Assembly: GCA_025210525.1 (NCBI GenBank)
Contig: JAOARP010000047.1
Span: 558,001-622,000, forward strand
Origin: Marinisporobacter sp.
GTDB taxonomy: Bacteria; Bacillota; Clostridia; Peptostreptococcales; Thermotaleaceae
Length of the DNA stretch: 64,000 bases
Direction of reading: 5' to 3'
The translations under genes were made by a program, and so were the position numbers. Shown in pieces: positions 61,262 through 64,000 of this stretch (the stretch's first letter is position 1; every line of letters starts with the position of its first letter). The notes below the pieces were generated by a model. That model had not been told where the DNA came from, did not search any database, and saw only the letters and a program-made list of their open reading frames with translations.

Positions 61262-62596
61262 TTAAAACTTTCTTAAATATCTATCAAGCTCCCACTTAGA
61301 TACAAATTTCGAATACTCATGCCACTCGTAAAGAGCTGCATCTTTAAATTTTTCATATACATGAGCTCCAATAGCATCCTTGATCACTTCATCCTTTGAT
61401 AACTCCCTTACTGCTTCATAAAGATTCTCTGGAAGACTGGTAATTCCTTTTTCTTTCATTTCCATCTCATCCATATGATAAACATTACTCATTACAGGTG
61501 ATGGTGGTGTGATTTTATTTTTAATTCCATCAAGTCCTGCCTTTAAAATAGCTGCTAATGCTAAATATGGATTGGCTGCTGGATCTGGATTTCTAAGCTC
61601 GATTCTTGTAGAATTTCCTCTTTTAGCTGGTATTCTTACTAATGGACTTCTATTACTTGCTGACCAAGCAATCAGTACGGGTGCTTCATACCCTGGAACC
61701 AATCTTTTATAGGAGTTTACTGTTGGATTTGTAAGAGCTGCAAAAGCTCTAGCATGCTTAATCGTTCCTCCTAAATAATGATACGCTACTTCTGATAATC
61801 CTAAAGAATCCAATTCATCATAAAAAGCATTCTTCCCATCTAATGTTGCAAGAGACATATTGATATGCATTCCTGAGCCATTAATACCGTATTTAGGCTT
61901 TGGCATGAATGTAGCATGAAGACCATGTCTTTGAGCAATAATTCTTACAGCCATCTTAAAAGTCATAATATTATCAGCCGCTGTTAATGCATCTTCATAT
62001 TTAAAGTCAATTTCATGTTGTCCTGGGGCTACTTCATGATGAGAAGCTTCTATTTCAAATCCCATTTGCTTTAATGTAATGGTCATATCCTTTCTTGCAT
62101 TTCCTCCTAAATCAATAGGGGCTAAATCAAAATATCCAGCATTATCATGGGTTTCTAAAGAGGGTTCGCCTCTTTCATCTGTATGGAATAAAAAGAATTC
62201 ACATTCAGGTCCTACATTCATAGTATACCCCATATCATAAGCCTCTCTTAATACCTTTTTGAGTACATTTCTTGGACATCCTTCAAAAGGCGTTCCATCG
62301 GCTTTGTAAACATCACAAATCATTCTTGCTTCTTTTGCATGGTTTGTCCAAGGGAATACTACAAAAGTAGATAAATCTGGTCTTAAATACATATCTGATT
62401 CTTCGATTCGAACAAAACCATCAATAGATGAACCATCAAACATAATCTCATTATTTAATGCTTTTTCCAATTGCTCTATAGTAATAGAAACATTCTTCAT
62501 AACTCCTAAAATATCTGTAAACTGTAAATGAATAAACTCAAGCTCTAGTTCCTTTGCCTTTTCTAATAATTCTTCTTTACTGTAATTACAACCCAT
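61262..62596 (-). CDS. glnA: Type I glutamine synthetase
   Basis: 444-aa GSI enzyme that makes glutamine from glutamate and ammonia with ATP. Segments: [23 protein letters not shown] (beta-grasp), [20 protein letters not shown], the ATP-binding [20 protein letters not shown] and NRSPLVRIP, ending in [10 protein letters not shown]. The length and lack of an adenylylation loop motif suit the Firmicute GSI-alpha type, which is not adenylylated. It is followed by the ANTAR regulator and preceded by an ANTAR-type leader. Confidence 0.97.
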   Translation of the reverse strand: MGCNYSKEELLEKAKELELEFIHLQFTDILGVMKNVSITIEQLEKALNNEIMFDGSSIDGFVRIEESDMYLRPDLSTFVVFPWTNHAKEARMICDVYKADGTPFEGCPRNVLKKVLREAYDMGYTMNVGPECEFFLFHTDERGEPSLETHDNAGYFDLAPIDLGGNARKDMTITLKQMGFEIEASHHEVAPGQHEIDFKYEDALTAADNIMTFKMAVRIIAQRHGLHATFMPKPKYGINGSGMHINMSLATLDGKNAFYDELDSLGLSEVAYHYLGGTIKHARAFAALTNPTVNSYKRLVPGYEAPVLIAWSASNRSPLVRIPAKRGNSTRIELRNPDPAANPYLALAAILKAGLDGIKNKITPPSPVMSNVYHMDEMEMKEKGITSLPENLYEAVRELSKDEVIKDAIGAHVYEKFKDAALYEWHEYSKFVSKWELDRYLRKF

Positions 62597-62644
62597 TTTA
62601 ATTCCTCCTCATTATTTGTAGTCTTTCAATCCCTTTGAAAACAA

Positions 62645-62703
62645 TAAAAAAAGCGTCAACAAATAAAGGATTTTATCTCCTTTTTTGTTGGACGCCATTG
62701 CCC
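62645..62703 (-). promoter_or_regulatory. ANTAR-dependent antitermination leader of glnA
   Basis: On the minus strand a P1 hairpin GGGC-AATGGC-GTCC (62703-62690) has a hexaloop with A at position 1 and G at position 4, the ANTAR recognition pattern. It overlaps a long terminator, GCGTC...GACGC with inner AACAAA/TTTGTT and AAAGGA/TCCTTT, ending in T7 (62695-62645). P1 and the terminator share GTCC, so they exclude each other. The terminator contains its own AAAGGA stem, which may act as P2. Confidence 0.75.
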
Positions 62704-62779
62704 GTTGAATTATTTATTTAGTTGAAGATATTATACAATATTTTTTTTATTTATGCAAGAGGAAATTTAAACAAAACCT

Positions 62780-63538
62780 TTATAAATCTCCAAATAAATG
62801 CTCTGCATTTTCATAGAAAATTTTTCTAAGCTCTATTTCTTCTATATTTTTCTCTTTACTTATATAGGCTAAACTATCTATGATCATTTCGGGAACTCCT
62901 TTTTCTCCATTATATGCCCAGGGTCCGTCACTCTCTAAAACCAAATTCTCTATAGGGATATTTTTTACGAAGGCTCTATAGCTTTTATTATACATAACAT
63001 CAGGACTTACAGATATATAATACCCTTCCCTTGTAATTTCCTTCATAATCTCTAAGTCTCCTTCAAACCAATGAAATAATGCCTTTTTTATTTTTCTCCT
63101 TTTTAATTCTTCTAACGCAATCTTTGCAGTAGTTTCAATACTATGGAGGACTACAGGTAAATCTAACTCTTTCGCTAAATCTAAAAATTGGATGAGTAAG
63201 CTTTTTCCCTTTTCTATATATTCTTCCTTTTCATTTTCTTCCAAACCCTCTAAGCTATAATAAGGCATACCGATTTCTCCAATGGCTATAATTTCATCTT
63301 TGTTCTCAATGATTTGTTTTTTAACTTCTTCAAATTCATCATAGTAATCTGGATATTCAGGATGAATCCCTAAACAAATAGATAAGTTTTTATAGCTTTT
63401 TTTCATCTTCAAAAGCTTCTCTCCTGATGCTTTATGCATAGCAGCCCCAATAACATGTATATACTTTTTCGAAAAAATATCTTCAAGCTCATGAAGATCA
63501 TATTGATCTATATGACAGTGTACATCAATCATTTTCAT
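62780..63538 (-). CDS. TatD-family metal-dependent hydrolase
   Basis: 252-aa amidohydrolase-fold protein. It starts MIDVHCHIDQY with the HxH metal motif, continues with GEIGMPY (Glu ligand), LPVVLHSIET (His), FHWFEGD (His) and LVLESDGPWA (Asp). TatD-type proteins are DNases or exonucleases, but this shortened form with HWFEG may have another substrate. ATG 63538 follows GGAGG and AAGG. Confidence 0.87.
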   Translation of the reverse strand: MKMIDVHCHIDQYDLHELEDIFSKKYIHVIGAAMHKASGEKLLKMKKSYKNLSICLGIHPEYPDYYDEFEEVKKQIIENKDEIIAIGEIGMPYYSLEGLEENEKEEYIEKGKSLLIQFLDLAKELDLPVVLHSIETTAKIALEELKRRKIKKALFHWFEGDLEIMKEITREGYYISVSPDVMYNKSYRAFVKNIPIENLVLESDGPWAYNGEKGVPEMIIDSLAYISKEKNIEEIELRKIFYENAEHLFGDL

Positions 63539-63552
63539 TTCCTTATCCTCCT

Positions 63553-63592
63553 AATGGAAAAAGGGCGACTCTATAAGCCTACCCCTTTTCCT
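63553..63592 (-). terminator. Terminator after the ABC ATPase
   Basis: GGAAAAAGGG and CCCCTTTTCC pair with one mismatch and T5 follows on the minus strand. The hairpin overlaps the ATPase stop codon. Confidence 0.7.
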
Positions 63593-64000
63593 ACTTTAGT
63601 GAATCCATCAATATTTTTTTATAGTTTAAAAACTTTTCCGTCACCACAATATCTTTTTTTCTTGGTCTTTCAAAATCTATCTGTACTTCCTTTAAAACCT
63701 TTGCAGGTCTTTCGCTAAGTACATAAATCCGATCTGATAAATAGATGGCTTCCTCTATATCATGGGTAATAAAAAGAACAGATCTTTTAAATTGATGCCA
63801 TATCTTAAGGAGCCACTCCTGCATTTTAGATCGATTAATGGCATCTAATGCTCCAAAGGGCTCATCTAGAAGTAATAATTCACTATCTACTAAAAAGGTT
63901 CGAAGAAGTGCTCCTCTTTGCCGCATCCCTCCTGATAATTCATTGGGGTAAGCTTCTTCAAATCCTTCCAGTCCAAAAACATCAAAATACTTCCTTACCT
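63591..64000 (-). CDS. ABC transporter ATPase, SsuB/TauB-like, C-terminal part (runs off the window)
   Basis: The last ~136 residues of an ATP-binding subunit of the nitrate/sulfonate/taurine type. Visible: FGLEGFEEAYPNELSGGMRQRGALLRTFL (signature LSGGMRQR), Walker B LLLLDEPFGALDA, the helical QEWLLKIWHQF, and H-loop LFITHDIEEAIYLSDRIYVLSERP. The 5' part lies beyond position 64000, so Walker A is not seen. Uptake of a sulfonate, nitrate-like or pyrimidine compound is possible; which one cannot be decided. Confidence 0.92.
   Translation of the reverse strand, partial: VRKYFDVFGLEGFEEAYPNELSGGMRQRGALLRTFLVDSELLLLDEPFGALDAINRSKMQEWLLKIWHQFKRSVLFITHDIEEAIYLSDRIYVLSERPAKVLKEVQIDFERPRKKDIVVTEKFLNYKKILMDSLK

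Overview
The window is chromosomal DNA from a low-GC, Gram-positive, strictly anaerobic bacterium of the class Clostridia. Signs are the very AT-rich sequence, ribosome binding sites of the AGGAGGTGAT type, frequent TTG and GTG starts, rubredoxin, a hybrid-cluster protein, polyferredoxin, a GH18 cortex-hydrolase-like enzyme typical of spore formers, and Clostridia-type SAM-I, TPP, purine and ANTAR leader RNAs. No rRNA, tRNA, transposase, phage structural gene or CRISPR array was seen.

Layout. 1-6063 holds housekeeping genes (NSS symporter end, topB, cca, GNAT, MBL hydrolase). 6240-7852 is a COG2509 flavoprotein preceded by a purine-riboswitch-like RNA. 8024-15374 is a region for amino-acyl or p-aminobenzoyl-glutamate type substrates: two AbgT transporters, an AAC(3)-family acetyltransferase, an AbgA-like M20 amidohydrolase, a TetR regulator and a soluble chemoreceptor-like protein. 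The receptor gene and the amidohydrolase/AbgT operon carry matching twin-palindrome upstream regions and matching hairpins after their last genes. 15636-27819 mixes a GIY-YIG protein, GH18 enzyme, paired chromate transporters, rubredoxin, an EamA permease, a redox pair (45-aa CXXC protein plus polyferredoxin), a CPBP protease, engB, lon and a DUF1858/Hcp pair. 27922-39746 is a peptide-utilisation operon (S9 and M20 peptidases, five-gene peptide ABC transporter, ornithine-cyclodeaminase-like enzyme). It reads from a good sigma-54 promoter and is divergent from its probable sigma-54 activator. An M3 oligoendopeptidase follows.

41656-53359 looks like a defence and repair island. Its core is a compact four-gene operon: an ITPase(HAM1)-SIR2 fusion, an RdrA-like P-loop ATPase, an unrecognised helical protein and a 954-aa RdrB-like adenosine deaminase. 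This combines the deaminase and ATPase parts of RADAR with the HAM1/SIR2 effector parts of Kongming in one operon. The HAM1 domain has lost the catalytic Asp (it is His), so it is probably a sensor of inosine nucleotides that switches on the fused NADase. Flanking it are an XRE/ImmA-IrrE/PIN-like triad and a PrfH-RtcB ribosome-repair pair.

53562-64000 returns to metabolism: a TPP-riboswitch thiD-cytX operon, a DAACS symporter, an NhaC-family (MetT-like) transporter under a SAM-I riboswitch, trmB, a GGDEF protein, a glnA-ANTAR operon with an antitermination leader, a TatD hydrolase and the end of an SsuB/TauB-like ABC ATPase.
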